From Marinisporobacter sp. (GTDB lineage Bacteria; Bacillota; Clostridia; Peptostreptococcales; Thermotaleaceae), in contig JAOARV010000006.1 of the NCBI GenBank assembly GCA_025210395.1, positions 62,001-126,000 on the forward strand: a stretch of 64,000 bases of DNA, written 5' to 3'. Shown here in pieces: positions 8,601 through 17,452 of the stretch. The number at the start of each line of letters is the position of its first letter. Positions within the stretch are counted from its first letter, which is position 1. The position numbers were made by a program, and so were the translations under genes. The notes below the pieces were generated by a model that saw only the letters and a program-made list of their open reading frames with translations, did no database searches and was not told the DNA's origin.

Positions 8601-9400
8601 TTATAGAGGGATGGATTCAAAATAATACAAGTATAGACTATGATTTAAAAATCAATGAAATAGATCATTCAAAAACATTCAAGACATTCAATCCATATGT
8701 ATTCAATTGGATGAATCAAAGAGATATAGAATTCAATGATCATACCTTAAATACAATAAAAACATATCAGATAAGGCAATTAAAAAATCCAAAAGAATAT
8801 TTATTGAATTTATTTCATCAAAAGCATGAAAAAAGCATTCTTCAAAGGATACATCAGAAAAGAAGCAATAAAAAAATATTCAAACAAGATACAACCCATT
8901 TTAGCGCTCTTAAATATCATTTTCTTTCAAGTGAAAATATTGAAAATAATCTATTTCAAAATAAGAATAGCTATATGAGCCAATGGAGTGCTTTTATAGT
9001 TTCCCTCATTCAAAAGAGAGAAGAAAGAATAAAAGTAAGTAATATGCATGATAAAATGATATTTAAAAATTCAACCAACCATTTACTAAAAGCATTTGAT
9101 AAAAATGAAGAAAGTAGTATTTTACAGCATCAAAATAATTCATTCGCATTATTAGAGAAAATAGAGCCTTATGGACAAACGGGGAATATGGTCTATAAAG
9201 AAAATATTCAAAGACAAGATGATCGAATAGAAAAGGTAACAAAGGAACAAAGCAAGCTAAGAAAAATGATAGAAGAAGAGATTAAGACAATAAAAACAAA
9301 GAAAACAGAAGAAATAAATATGGTAAAGCTTTCAGACCAAGTTTATAAAAATATTGAAAAGAAATTTACAAGAGAAAGACAAAGAAGAGGAATGATTTAA
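5627..9400 (+). CDS. very long repetitive Lys/Asn/Phe-rich eCIS protein, tape-measure candidate
   Basis: This 1257-residue protein sits between the second tube gene and the LysM adaptor gene. It is extremely rich in Lys, Asn, Ile and Phe and has no signal peptide or membrane segment. Diverged internal repeats are visible. One block starting F-I-S-x-K recurs near residues 360, 631, 765, 842 and 1088. A longer block with INEI, then LL-x-x-x-F-x-Q-x-H and Q-R-x-H-Q-R, recurs near 690-760 and 1005-1085. Another ending in KLFN-E recurs near 441-515 and 927-1003. The C-terminus (LSDQVYKNIEKKF, then RERQRRGMI) is charged and helical. I do not recognise a named family. Its length, helical look and place in the operon suggest a tape measure or a baseplate-linked scaffold; an elongated cargo is possible. 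It ends one base before the next start. Confidence 0.6.
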   Translation: MKIISKDLSKNRKILRKDTGFLSCILKKYYTIQSNYIGYIQLTHRLNPELEHFEEVAYKINLQLQWLNNENNYILTNQQHQISNLKAIESKNIFHKHLKGRNNQVLSQIFKNHVNSYHTIKKNSGIDFTQNKNTFKSILEDKKKSIRNLQGTSIHKHQKKYEALKYIERIDRQWNHVDLKGNQKNIFIRDTEIEKWIVESEKEFQVIEKNTIYQGKELYLKNLQDNITNTVVLKKNFENSTRSLKVESFNLLSMTNKKNHIHHVRNIKNIVPMFGEMIIMNQPHLQVHEKNINLHYQNDVFEELPNFENTSISDYWIFNKNINNKENHELFKQRLNALIHSVLQQNFSNKYKDIKNYNINDFISFKYNFFKNSRNMLLEKNNDLSKYLFFSHLNVKNTLLRRNHSFISKKKSFGNFLMQKRELWKFFSNPLRISNFEENIIKNNHSRNEYFKSIQLLDFKDSKILKNNDQINNLKLFNDEIYKIKNRDIWNRLDGKEENFIQEQNEWLKQSIGNYIKNIFQRNEEIIYKKLLKNDFKYSSFFKQAFLKYKNTRNSLFENSKSMILKEKDSLFSYIQKENKKSSFSDYLGFLDSKENSIKNSKILSSYFKYIRLSDSKGYKTLKNKTVVENVLKDFISFKYNLFLEKNIRNSIFENSHFFALKKNDFMGEQNHLMKWAILNNIEANNNLRINEIYNIKELKQDLFNLMNQIDKKTSQYNLQENKIDPTSLLKDAKGYLLDVFNQNHVKSMMQRQHQRINKKIITENFKQFISLKDDLFFNKNNINIIFKSRNPVIPRENAFVFSIIQNNTAIEDVLRINEICNIRSLKKLNHKKSYEKRFTQDLKDCISLEDDFLFNESIEKFFIERNNLFDINRNDALFLNKNMKNISLEGNNSFTLNRNAFIFSFKKRNSLNRFIEDSEVLNLKENILRNHHYSNRDVKDFKFLNTKDEKIVRSNKAIKKIKLFNEKNYRAYKEYIWKKLRKNFHIRKNHFIEGWIQNNTSIDYDLKINEIDHSKTFKTFNPYVFNWMNQRDIEFNDHTLNTIKTYQIRQLKNPKEYLLNLFHQKHEKSILQRIHQKRSNKKIFKQDTTHFSALKYHFLSSENIENNLFQNKNSYMSQWSAFIVSLIQKREERIKVSNMHDKMIFKNSTNHLLKAFDKNEESSILQHQNNSFALLEKIEPYGQTGNMVYKENIQRQDDRIEKVTKEQSKLRKMIEEEIKTIKTKKTEEINMVKLSDQVYKNIEKKFTRERQRRGMI

Positions 9401-9401
9401 T

Positions 9402-10061
9402 ATGCATTCAAATTATAATAAAGCAAAGATCATTGTTGTAGATAAAAAGGGAAAAGAAATTAAAACCATCTCTGTTTTATTTAACCCATCAGAATACTCT
9501 ATAAGTAGTTCAAATAATATTACAGGTCAAGAAATAAAGGGATTAGATGGGCAAAATGAACAATTCATCGGTGGAGGATCAGAAAGTCTTCAGATGCAAT
9601 TGTTTTTTGATACCTATACAATGAGAAAGGATTCAAAATCTAACTATAAAGATGTAAGAGATTACACAAAGGAAATCAAAAGCTTGATGCAGATTTATTC
9701 AGATGATCATACACCTCCAAAATGTATTGTTACTTGGGGCTCTTTGTATTTCAAAGGATATCTAGAAAACTTGAATGAAAGGTTTACAATGTTTTCAAAT
9801 GAGGGGGTACCTGTAAGGGCTTATTTAGATGTTACCTTTAAAAGAATAGAAACAGTGGAAGGACTCTTAAAAGGAGCATCTTTTCAATCAGCAGATAGAA
9901 CAAAGGAAAGAATATTAAAGGATGGAGAGCATTTATTTACAATTGCTAATAATGAATATGATGACCCTGGAAATTGGAGACCTATCGCACAAGCTAATCA
10001 TATTGACAATCCAAGAAAAGTCAGATCTGGTACAAGTTTAGTCGTACCTTCGTTGGAGTGA
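9402..10061 (+). CDS. CIS tube/hub adaptor protein with LysM-like C-terminus (Afp7-like)
   Basis: This 219-residue protein starts with the CIS-tube adaptor domain (AKIIVVDKKGKEIKTISVLF, then NPSEYS) found in Afp7/Pvc7 and phage gp53-type proteins. It ends with a LysM-like stretch (residues 170-218: DGEHLFTIANNEYDDPGNWR, then VRSGTSLVVP). In related particles this protein links the tube-initiating ring to the gp27/gp5 hub, and the LysM fold was first linked to peptidoglycan binding. The ATG directly follows the end of the repetitive gene. The next gene starts 4 bp downstream. Confidence 0.88.
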   Translation: MHSNYNKAKIIVVDKKGKEIKTISVLFNPSEYSISSSNNITGQEIKGLDGQNEQFIGGGSESLQMQLFFDTYTMRKDSKSNYKDVRDYTKEIKSLMQIYSDDHTPPKCIVTWGSLYFKGYLENLNERFTMFSNEGVPVRAYLDVTFKRIETVEGLLKGASFQSADRTKERILKDGEHLFTIANNEYDDPGNWRPIAQANHIDNPRKVRSGTSLVVPSLE

Positions 10062-10065
10062 TTTT

Positions 10066-11163
10066 ATGGGGAAATATAAATTAGATACGAAAAATTATAA
10101 CTTCTTAAGTCTTGAAAAAAAATATAATGAATTCCATGGACCAAGTGTCAAGATTTTGATAGAAGGCAAGGATATTGTGCAAAAGGAATTTATGGGAATT
10201 GGAGAAATTTTTGTTGAAACTAGTATTGATAAGGCTGATTGGTTTAGCTTTTCTGTTGTTAATGGATATGAAATAGATAAAAATCAATTCAAATGGGAGA
10301 AGGATTTAACTGTTGGGAATAAAATAGAAATCAAGTTTGGCTATGTAGACAAGTTTTATACAGTGTTTGAAGGATATATTACATCAACAAGATATGAATT
10401 TTTACAAAATGAAGGACCTACCATTATTGTATCAGGAATGGACTCTTCCTTTCTCATGATGAAGGGAAAAAAGAGTTTTATATGGACCAAGAAAAAGCAT
10501 AGTGATATTGTGAAAGAAGTCGCTAAAAGATATGGATTAAAAACAAAAGTAAAAGGGACAACTACTCAATTTGAAACGATTGTTCAAAATCAACAGACAG
10601 ATTATGATTTTCTAAGATATTTGGCAGATTTAAATACTTACGAATTATTTGTTGCAGGTTCGACTCTTTACTTTAGAGAATTAAATAGTGATAAGACTTC
10701 TCTTATGATGCTTGAAATGAATAAACATCTCATTGAATTTAGTTATGCCATAGATATTGCAGATCAAATAGGTGGTGTATCGGTCAATGGATATAACATG
10801 AAAAAAGAAGAAATTCATGTGGATACAGAAAAAATATCAAAGATGAATAATGGAAAAATGGATGGGATATCTATTATGAAAAAGCTTGATAAAACCAATA
10901 CAAAGCATTATATCTATGAACCTATTATCTCTAAAAAAGAAGCGCAAGATCGAGGAAAATCTATTTTAACAAAGAGAAGCATGTCTTTTATAAAGGGAGA
11001 GGGAATTAGTATTGGTATTCCAGAAATCAATGCAGGAAGATATTTATCTATAAAGGGGTTATGGGGAACAAAGAGTAGACTTTTTTATATTACATCTTCA
11101 AGTCATTCTTTTGATGAAAATGGATATAGCACTTATTTCAAAGTTGGAGGAAATGCCATATGA
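10066..11163 (+). CDS. gp27-like spike hub protein (phage late control D family)
   Basis: This 365-residue protein is of the phage late control D/VgrG N-terminal (gp27-like) family, which forms the trimeric hub base under the tube. Recognisable parts are the early beta-barrel (FVETSIDKADWFSFSVVNGY), the segment KVGYVDK-type GYVDKFYTVFEGYITSTRYE and the second barrel with YDFLRYLADLNTYELFVAG. In many eCIS the gp27 and gp5 parts are one VgrG-like protein (Afp8); here they are split into two genes that overlap by 4 bp (ATGA at 11160), which favours coupled, equal synthesis. Confidence 0.9.
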   Translation: MGKYKLDTKNYNFLSLEKKYNEFHGPSVKILIEGKDIVQKEFMGIGEIFVETSIDKADWFSFSVVNGYEIDKNQFKWEKDLTVGNKIEIKFGYVDKFYTVFEGYITSTRYEFLQNEGPTIIVSGMDSSFLMMKGKKSFIWTKKKHSDIVKEVAKRYGLKTKVKGTTTQFETIVQNQQTDYDFLRYLADLNTYELFVAGSTLYFRELNSDKTSLMMLEMNKHLIEFSYAIDIADQIGGVSVNGYNMKKEEIHVDTEKISKMNNGKMDGISIMKKLDKTNTKHYIYEPIISKKEAQDRGKSILTKRSMSFIKGEGISIGIPEINAGRYLSIKGLWGTKSRLFYITSSSHSFDENGYSTYFKVGGNAI

Positions 11164-11888
11164 ATTTTTTGGATTATATGTCTGATACCAGTAAAATGAA
11201 TGAACATAGAGTTTTTGGTGTGACTATAGGGATTGTAACCAATAATAAGGATCCTGAAAAGCTAGGGAGAGTAAAGATCAAGCTTCCTGTAAGACTAGGA
11301 AATAAAGAAACAGATTGGGCAAGAGTAGCAACCTTGATGGCTGGAAATGATAGAGGAATATTTTTTTTACCAGAGGTTGGAGATGAAGTACTCATTGCCT
11401 TTAGAGAAGGAGATATTAGAGAACCTTATGTAATTGGTTCTCTTTGGAACAATAAGGAAAAACCACCAGAAAAAAATGAAGATGGGAAAAACAATATCCG
11501 AAAGATCAAATCAAGAGATGGGCATGAAATATCTATTTTAGATAAGAACAATGAAGGAATTATAGAGATCAAAACAAAAAATGGAAATACCATCAAAATT
11601 TTAGATAAAGGAAATGGAAAAATTCAGCTCCAAGATAAAAAAGGATCCAATAAAATTACGATTGATGGAGATGGAAGAAATGTAGCCATTGAAGGAGATT
11701 CAAATGTGCAACTTAAATCTAAATCCTGCTCCATAACGGTAAAAGGGGATGGTAGCAGCGTAGATATAAAAAGTGATTCTAAAATTTCTATTGCATCAGC
11801 CAATATAGATATCAATGCAAAAGGAGCTTTGAATCTTAAATCTAATGGAATGGTAACTATAAAGGGCTCCATGGTGAAGATCAATTAA
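11160..11888 (+). CDS. gp5/VgrG-type baseplate spike protein (OB fold plus beta-helix)
   Basis: This 242-residue protein forms the central spike. Residues 20-110 are the gp5 OB-fold (VTNNKDPEKLGRVKIKLPVR, WARVATLMAGNDRGIFFLPE, DEVLIAFREGD). Residues 120-242 are a run of short beta-strands (KTKNGNTIKILDKGNGKI, then SITVKGDGSSVDIKSDS) typical of a trimeric beta-helix needle. No PAAR-type tip gene is visible in the window, so the needle may end in its own C-terminus or a tip is encoded elsewhere. It overlaps the hub gene by 4 bp, and gp25 follows 14 bp later. Confidence 0.92.
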   Translation: MNFLDYMSDTSKMNEHRVFGVTIGIVTNNKDPEKLGRVKIKLPVRLGNKETDWARVATLMAGNDRGIFFLPEVGDEVLIAFREGDIREPYVIGSLWNNKEKPPEKNEDGKNNIRKIKSRDGHEISILDKNNEGIIEIKTKNGNTIKILDKGNGKIQLQDKKGSNKITIDGDGRNVAIEGDSNVQLKSKSCSITVKGDGSSVDIKSDSKISIASANIDINAKGALNLKSNGMVTIKGSMVKIN

Positions 11889-11901
11889 AGGTGGTGGATT
11901 C

Positions 11902-12309
11902 ATGGGAAAGGAATTCTTAGGAAGAGGTTGGAAATTTCCGATAAAAGTGGATACCTCTACAGGAAGGATCATGACTTCTTCCTATGAGGAAGATATAAAG
12001 GAAGCCATTGAAATTATTTTAAATACAGCTAAAGGTGAAAGGATCATGAGAAATGATTTTGGATCAAAAATTATTGATTATATTTTTGAAGCTACAGATG
12101 CTACCACTTTAAATCTTTTAAAAAGAGAAATAAAAGATGCTATTTTTCAGTGGGAACCGAGGGTGAAGGATATAGAAGTAAATATCCAAAAAGATCCAAC
12201 GAGTGGATCTAAAATACTGATAGATATTAGTTATATCGTAAGGAAAACCAATAATCTATTTAATATGGTGTATCCATTCTACATCAATGAGGGTACAAAA
12301 ATAGAATAA
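11902..12309 (+). CDS. gp25-like baseplate wedge protein
   Basis: This 135-residue GPW/gp25-family protein has the expected core TAKGERIMRNDFGSKIIDY and the later helix LLKREIKDAIFQWEPRV. In contractile systems gp25 (Afp9) sits in the baseplate at the sheath base and nucleates sheath assembly. It starts with ATG after AAAGGTGGTGG and is followed within 18 bp by the large baseplate J protein, the normal neighbour. Confidence 0.93.
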   Translation: MGKEFLGRGWKFPIKVDTSTGRIMTSSYEEDIKEAIEIILNTAKGERIMRNDFGSKIIDYIFEATDATTLNLLKREIKDAIFQWEPRVKDIEVNIQKDPTSGSKILIDISYIVRKTNNLFNMVYPFYINEGTKIE

Positions 12310-12326
12310 TATAGAAGGTGGTAAAG

Positions 12327-15290
12327 ATGAAAGCTCCAATTGTAGATAGTAGAAAATTTGAAGATTTAATGAAACAAATGAAAGAGATGGTGCCTTATTT
12401 TACACCTGAATGGAAATTTTCACCCAATAATCCAGATGTAGGAACAGCCTTGTTCATGGTTGTAGCATTACAGCTTCAAGAAACAATAGATTTATTCAAT
12501 CAATCGTTCGATAAAAATTTTATTAGCTTTTTAAATTATTTAAATATTAATCTAAAACCACCTAAGCCAGCAAAGGTACCATTAGTTTTTGGATTAAGTG
12601 AAGGAACTACTCATTCTGTCCCACTAAAAAAAGAAACAAGAGTTTTTGGAAAAAATGATGAATTAGGTCAATTAGTAAGCTTTGAGACAGGTCAACTTAT
12701 GGATATTGTACCCAGCAAATTAGTGAAGGTATTTTATGCTTCTGGAAAAAAGGACCAGATTATTGAAGTAGAAGAACCTACAGAACCTTTTGTTTTTTTT
12801 GAAGATGCATCTAATTTGCAAGAGCATGCCATGTACCTTTCTAATGAAGCTGTATTAATAGGAAGTGCTCCCATGACTTTTGAAATAAAATTTGACTATT
12901 ATAGTGGTGAAGATGGACCTCCTTTAGATGGTTTATCTAATGAAGATAATTTAAGATGGCTTTATTATGGAGCGGGTGAATGGCATAAATTTGATGAAGT
13001 AAAAGTAGAAGAACATGGATTAATCCTTAAAAAAACAAAGGATATTCCATTAGAAAATAGCACTTTTCAAGAAATGAGATGGATCAAATGTATGCTAAAA
13101 GAAGAAAAAATTAAATCCTTTAAGGATTTTTTTGTAGATGGTATTTTTATAAAAAGTCAACTTTTAGAAGAAGGAATTATCCCACAAAGATTATACTATG
13201 ACGATAAGCCTTTAAATGAGGAAGCGTGTTATCCTTTTGGAGAATTTTTTAACCAGCAGGATACCTTTTATATAGGCTCAGAGGATGTATTTTCAAAAAA
13301 GGGTGCCCAAATAGAAATATCCTTTGATTTAGAATTAGTCCCTAATAAGCTTTCAAATACAGAGCAGGAAATTGATTGGAAATTGGTGATGAAGAAGTCA
13401 GAAGTTAATAAGTTGAAGGAGTCTATTGTATCTATTCATACGGTGAAATGGTATTACTGGAATGGTACTATATGGGAAAATCTAAAAGTAGATAAAAAAT
13501 ATGAAAGAATCTTTTATCATTTAAATGAAAAACCCCATCAAAAAGTTTCTTTTCCGTGTCCTGAGGATATAGTGCCCTTTGAATTAAATGGAGAAGCAAT
13601 TTATAGTATCAAGCTTGTGATTGATCGAATTGAAAATTATTTTAAGCCAGAAGGAAAGTTTATGTCTCCTAAAATAAGCCATATGAGATTGAATTTTGAT
13701 TATGAAGAACCTGTTAGAATTGAAAATTTTATTATTTACAATAATTTAGATTATCAAGATTTGTCTAATCCATTAAATAGCTTGGGTTTTATCATAAAGC
13801 CCTTTAAGGAAATCGGACATGATGAAAATGTTATTTATTTTTCCTTTGATCGTCCCTTAGAAAATGGTCCTGTCCATTTATTGTTTCTAATCGATAAAAT
13901 TAATAACACTTTTGTATACAATAAAAAGATAAAATTTGAATATCTTGCAAGGGAAAAAGAAGGGGTTATTTGGAAAAACGCTAAGGTTATTGATGAAACA
14001 GAAGGGCTTACACAGGATGGAATCATTAATTTTTCAGGACTAAAGGATTTTGAAAAAAAGAAATTATTTGATCATGAAGGGTATTGGATTCGATTGGTTT
14101 TTGAAAAAGAGGATGAGATCCTTCGGTATATGAGAGGAATCTATTTAAATGGAGTTTTTGCAACACAGCAATTAAGTATATATGAAGAATTTATTGATAT
14201 GAGCAATGAACAAGAAGAGGTTTATTTAGCGGAAGCTCCTATTTTAGATGCAGAAATTTGGGTAAATGAAATAGAAAGTTTAGGGCAAAAAGAAATTCAA
14301 GAAATTTTAGAAAGTAAAGAGGAGGAGTATCGAGCAACATTTGATGAAGTAGGAATCATAAAGGAATTATGGATAAAGTGGAAAAATGTCAATTCATTAG
14401 AGGATCATGGAGCCAAGCGGGTATATCAATTAGATTTATTAACAGGAAAGCTTAATTTTAGAGAGGATATTTATAGTAAAATACCGTCCTTTAACTTAAA
14501 GACTAGTATATATGCTGATTATAAAGTAGGAGGTGGAAGTCTTGGAAATATGCAGGTTGGTGCTGTCAATCAATTAGAGGAATCTATCGCTTTTATCGAT
14601 CATGTATTTAATCCTGATAAGGGGTATGGAGGAGCAAATGCAGAAATATTACCAGAAGCTGTAAAAAGAGGAGTCAGTGCTATAAGACATAGAAATAGGG
14701 CTGTAACAGCTAAGGATTTAGAAGATCTAGTAAAGGAAGTATCAACAGATATTTACAAGGTAAAATGTATTGAAAATGCTTCAAATCAATTAGGGGAAGA
14801 AAAGGGAGCCCTTCATTTAGTGATTTTAATGAAGGATAAAATTTTAACAGGTATGTCCTATACATTGAAAAAGGAAATCGAAGATTATTTAGAGGATAAA
14901 ATCCCCTATCATTTATCAAAGAGTAATAAATTATATGTATCTGATCCAGAGCTTATACAGGTGGATTTGAAGGTATTATTGACAATGAAAGAGGATTATG
15001 ATGAGGTAATAATCAGAAATCATTCTAAGAAGATAATAGAAAAATTTTTAGATTACAAAACAGGAAATTATGACCACTCTGGATGGGATATAGGAGAAAT
15101 TCCAATGGAATTAACCTTTTATGGTATATTGTCAGAGCAAGAAGGGGTATTAAATATTGAAAGCATTACCATGAATTTATATAAAGTAAACAAGATCAGT
15201 AAAGAAGAAATTTCCTTGGAAATAGCTAGAAAAATGAAAAACACGGTTATTGTTAATGGAAATCATCAAATTAAAATGAATAGAATCTAA
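12327..15290 (+). CDS. baseplate J-type protein 1 (Afp11-like)
   Basis: This baseplate wedge protein of about 987 residues has an N-terminal opening typical of eCIS baseplate proteins (MVPYFTPEWKFSPNNPDVGT) and a C-terminal gpJ-like domain (about 770-900, with AVKRGVSAIRHRNRAVTAKD and LEDLVKEVSTDIYKVKC). Afp11 and Afp12 together form the wedge around the hub. The ATG at 12327 is preferred over the GTG at 12318, because GAAGGTGG lies just before the ATG and overlaps the GTG. The second J-type gene follows after 26 bp. Confidence 0.9.
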   Translation: MKAPIVDSRKFEDLMKQMKEMVPYFTPEWKFSPNNPDVGTALFMVVALQLQETIDLFNQSFDKNFISFLNYLNINLKPPKPAKVPLVFGLSEGTTHSVPLKKETRVFGKNDELGQLVSFETGQLMDIVPSKLVKVFYASGKKDQIIEVEEPTEPFVFFEDASNLQEHAMYLSNEAVLIGSAPMTFEIKFDYYSGEDGPPLDGLSNEDNLRWLYYGAGEWHKFDEVKVEEHGLILKKTKDIPLENSTFQEMRWIKCMLKEEKIKSFKDFFVDGIFIKSQLLEEGIIPQRLYYDDKPLNEEACYPFGEFFNQQDTFYIGSEDVFSKKGAQIEISFDLELVPNKLSNTEQEIDWKLVMKKSEVNKLKESIVSIHTVKWYYWNGTIWENLKVDKKYERIFYHLNEKPHQKVSFPCPEDIVPFELNGEAIYSIKLVIDRIENYFKPEGKFMSPKISHMRLNFDYEEPVRIENFIIYNNLDYQDLSNPLNSLGFIIKPFKEIGHDENVIYFSFDRPLENGPVHLLFLIDKINNTFVYNKKIKFEYLAREKEGVIWKNAKVIDETEGLTQDGIINFSGLKDFEKKKLFDHEGYWIRLVFEKEDEILRYMRGIYLNGVFATQQLSIYEEFIDMSNEQEEVYLAEAPILDAEIWVNEIESLGQKEIQEILESKEEEYRATFDEVGIIKELWIKWKNVNSLEDHGAKRVYQLDLLTGKLNFREDIYSKIPSFNLKTSIYADYKVGGGSLGNMQVGAVNQLEESIAFIDHVFNPDKGYGGANAEILPEAVKRGVSAIRHRNRAVTAKDLEDLVKEVSTDIYKVKCIENASNQLGEEKGALHLVILMKDKILTGMSYTLKKEIEDYLEDKIPYHLSKSNKLYVSDPELIQVDLKVLLTMKEDYDEVIIRNHSKKIIEKFLDYKTGNYDHSGWDIGEIPMELTFYGILSEQEGVLNIESITMNLYKVNKISKEEISLEIARKMKNTVIVNGNHQIKMNRI

Positions 15291-15316
15291 AGAATAGAAA
15301 TTAAGAGGTGGATCAT

Positions 15317-17419
15317 ATGCTGCCATTAGAAAATTTAGATAAAAAAAGCTTTAAAGATTTATTGAAGGAGTCAAGAAAGCGGATTCATAGCTTTACAAAG
15401 GAATGGTCTGATGAAAACTATCATGATCCAGGTATTACGCTTCTTGAAATGTTTACATGGTTAACAGAAATGCAAAGATATTATTTAAATAGGGTAACTA
15501 AAAATAATCATGCAAAATTCCTAAAGTTTTATGGGATAGAAGATAAGGAACAGGGAATTGCTTCTACTTATATAGCTATAGGAGGAATGAATAAAGATAT
15601 GACTCTTCCTAAGGGGGTAAAGCTCTTTGCAGAGGATCAAGTCTTTGAAACAGAGAAAACCATATCCCTTGTGAATAATACAATCAATGGAGTAGTTACT
15701 ATTTCGGGAAATGAGGAGTTGGATTGTACCCATTTGAATAATAGTAAGGACTTTTTCTATTATGGCTTTGGAGAAAGACTGAAGAAAAAGAACAAACTAT
15801 TTATTGGTTTTGCTAAACCCCTTGAAAAGGGAACAAAGGTAGAATTCTTTTTTGATATTGGTAAAGACTATCCTGTGCCATTAAAGGGGGAAAATATCTA
15901 TCAATATGGGATAAAAGGAAAATGGTATATATACACAAAGGAAGGAAAATGGGAAAATACCCCATGCACAGGGGATACAACGGATCTTTTTTCAAAGACA
16001 GGAATTCTTTCCATATTAATTAATCAAGAAATGGAAAGGACAAGCATAGATCTTTCTGTGAATTCTTGTTTTTGGATTATGTTTGAAGTAGAGGAATTTG
16101 GAAGTCACGTATCCCCTAAAATAGATAGCATTCGATTAAATGTTGTAAAAGCAAAGAATATCCATGAAAAATCTAAGGTCATAGAGCTTCCTTTAACCAA
16201 TGGACAAGTTGAAGTAGAGGATTGTTTGAGTTTTTATGGCAAGTGTATTATACAATATTTTTCTGATGGGTATTGGACTGACCTAAAAGATTCAACATAC
16301 ACTTTAGAAAGGGATATGCGTACAAAAAAAGTAAGGGTGAAGGTTTACGAAGAATATGAAAAAATGAGAATGATTGCTTATGAAGATCATTTTGAGCCTT
16401 ATAGAATCCTTGGAAAAAGTAATGGATTACCGAATCAAGTATTTAAGGGGAGACTTAAAGATATTATTCCTTCTTCTTTTATTATTCAAGCAGGAAAAAA
16501 AATGAAAGATCAGATTCTTTGGAAGGATTTTAAATATGTAGATAGCTTTGTTTCATCAGAATCAAAGGATGCCCATTTTACTTGTGATTTTGAACAGGAT
16601 TTGATTCATTTTGGTAATGGAGAAAGAGGGAGGATTCCTTTTTCTATGGGTGACCCTTTAAGGATTGTTTCCTTTGCAACTTCTAATAAGGAAAGAGGAA
16701 ATATTAAAGAAGGTGAAATCAATCAATTTCTTTACCCCTTAGATGATTTTAAAACTTTAAATATTAAGAGCATTACTCCTGCTGAAGGTGGGAGGGAAAA
16801 GATGAACCAAATAGAAGAAAAAAAATCTGTTTTACAGGAATATAAAGAAATCCATAGGGCTGTAACGAAAGAAGATTATGAGTATTTAGCTAAGAATATT
16901 CATGGTATTAGAATTGCCATGACAAAAGCAATAGTTCATGAAGAAAATGAAAATACAGTTGTTCTTGTGGTGGTTCCTTATAATGGAATGAAGAATCCAA
17001 AGCCTGATGAAAAGCTTTTAAAGATGATAAGAAAATATCTTGATGAATATCGATTGATTACTACAAAGATAGAGGTTATCTCTCCAGAATATATAGAGGT
17101 TGCCATCAAATGTGTTATTGCTACAGATAATATTAGTAAATTTGATCAAGTAAAATTGCAAGAGAAAATTAAAAAATATCTGTCTCCTGTGAGTACCCAT
17201 GAAATCAATAGAGAATATGAAATTGGTACGCCTGTCTATAAAAGTGAAATATTAAGGATTATCAATGAATTTGAAGCTGTTCAATATGTGAGCAAATTGT
17301 GGATGGATGCCAATGGAAAAGGTGTGGTACGAGATAAAAATGGAAATATTTTATTAGGTGAAAATAGTATATATTTTTGTGAAAAAGTAGAAATTGAATT
17401 GATTGACTATGAGGAATAA
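15317..17419 (+). CDS. baseplate J-type protein 2 (Afp12-like putative baseplate assembly protein)
   Basis: This protein of about 700 residues starts LPLENLDKKSFKDLLKESRK and has FTKEWSDENYHDPGITLLEM, the signature opening of eCIS baseplate assembly proteins, a long insertion domain, and a C-terminal J-like part (HRAVTKEDYEYLAKNIHGIR; VSPVSTHEINREYEIGTPVY-type end). It is the wedge partner of the gene upstream. The ATG at 15317 follows GAGGTGG with good spacing; the in-frame GTG at 15308 overlaps that ribosome site and is rejected. Confidence 0.9.
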   Translation: MLPLENLDKKSFKDLLKESRKRIHSFTKEWSDENYHDPGITLLEMFTWLTEMQRYYLNRVTKNNHAKFLKFYGIEDKEQGIASTYIAIGGMNKDMTLPKGVKLFAEDQVFETEKTISLVNNTINGVVTISGNEELDCTHLNNSKDFFYYGFGERLKKKNKLFIGFAKPLEKGTKVEFFFDIGKDYPVPLKGENIYQYGIKGKWYIYTKEGKWENTPCTGDTTDLFSKTGILSILINQEMERTSIDLSVNSCFWIMFEVEEFGSHVSPKIDSIRLNVVKAKNIHEKSKVIELPLTNGQVEVEDCLSFYGKCIIQYFSDGYWTDLKDSTYTLERDMRTKKVRVKVYEEYEKMRMIAYEDHFEPYRILGKSNGLPNQVFKGRLKDIIPSSFIIQAGKKMKDQILWKDFKYVDSFVSSESKDAHFTCDFEQDLIHFGNGERGRIPFSMGDPLRIVSFATSNKERGNIKEGEINQFLYPLDDFKTLNIKSITPAEGGREKMNQIEEKKSVLQEYKEIHRAVTKEDYEYLAKNIHGIRIAMTKAIVHEENENTVVLVVVPYNGMKNPKPDEKLLKMIRKYLDEYRLITTKIEVISPEYIEVAIKCVIATDNISKFDQVKLQEKIKKYLSPVSTHEINREYEIGTPVYKSEILRIINEFEAVQYVSKLWMDANGKGVVRDKNGNILLGENSIYFCEKVEIELIDYEE

Positions 17420-17452
17420 TGATTTTGTCGTTCATAAGAGGAGGTGAAAGCG

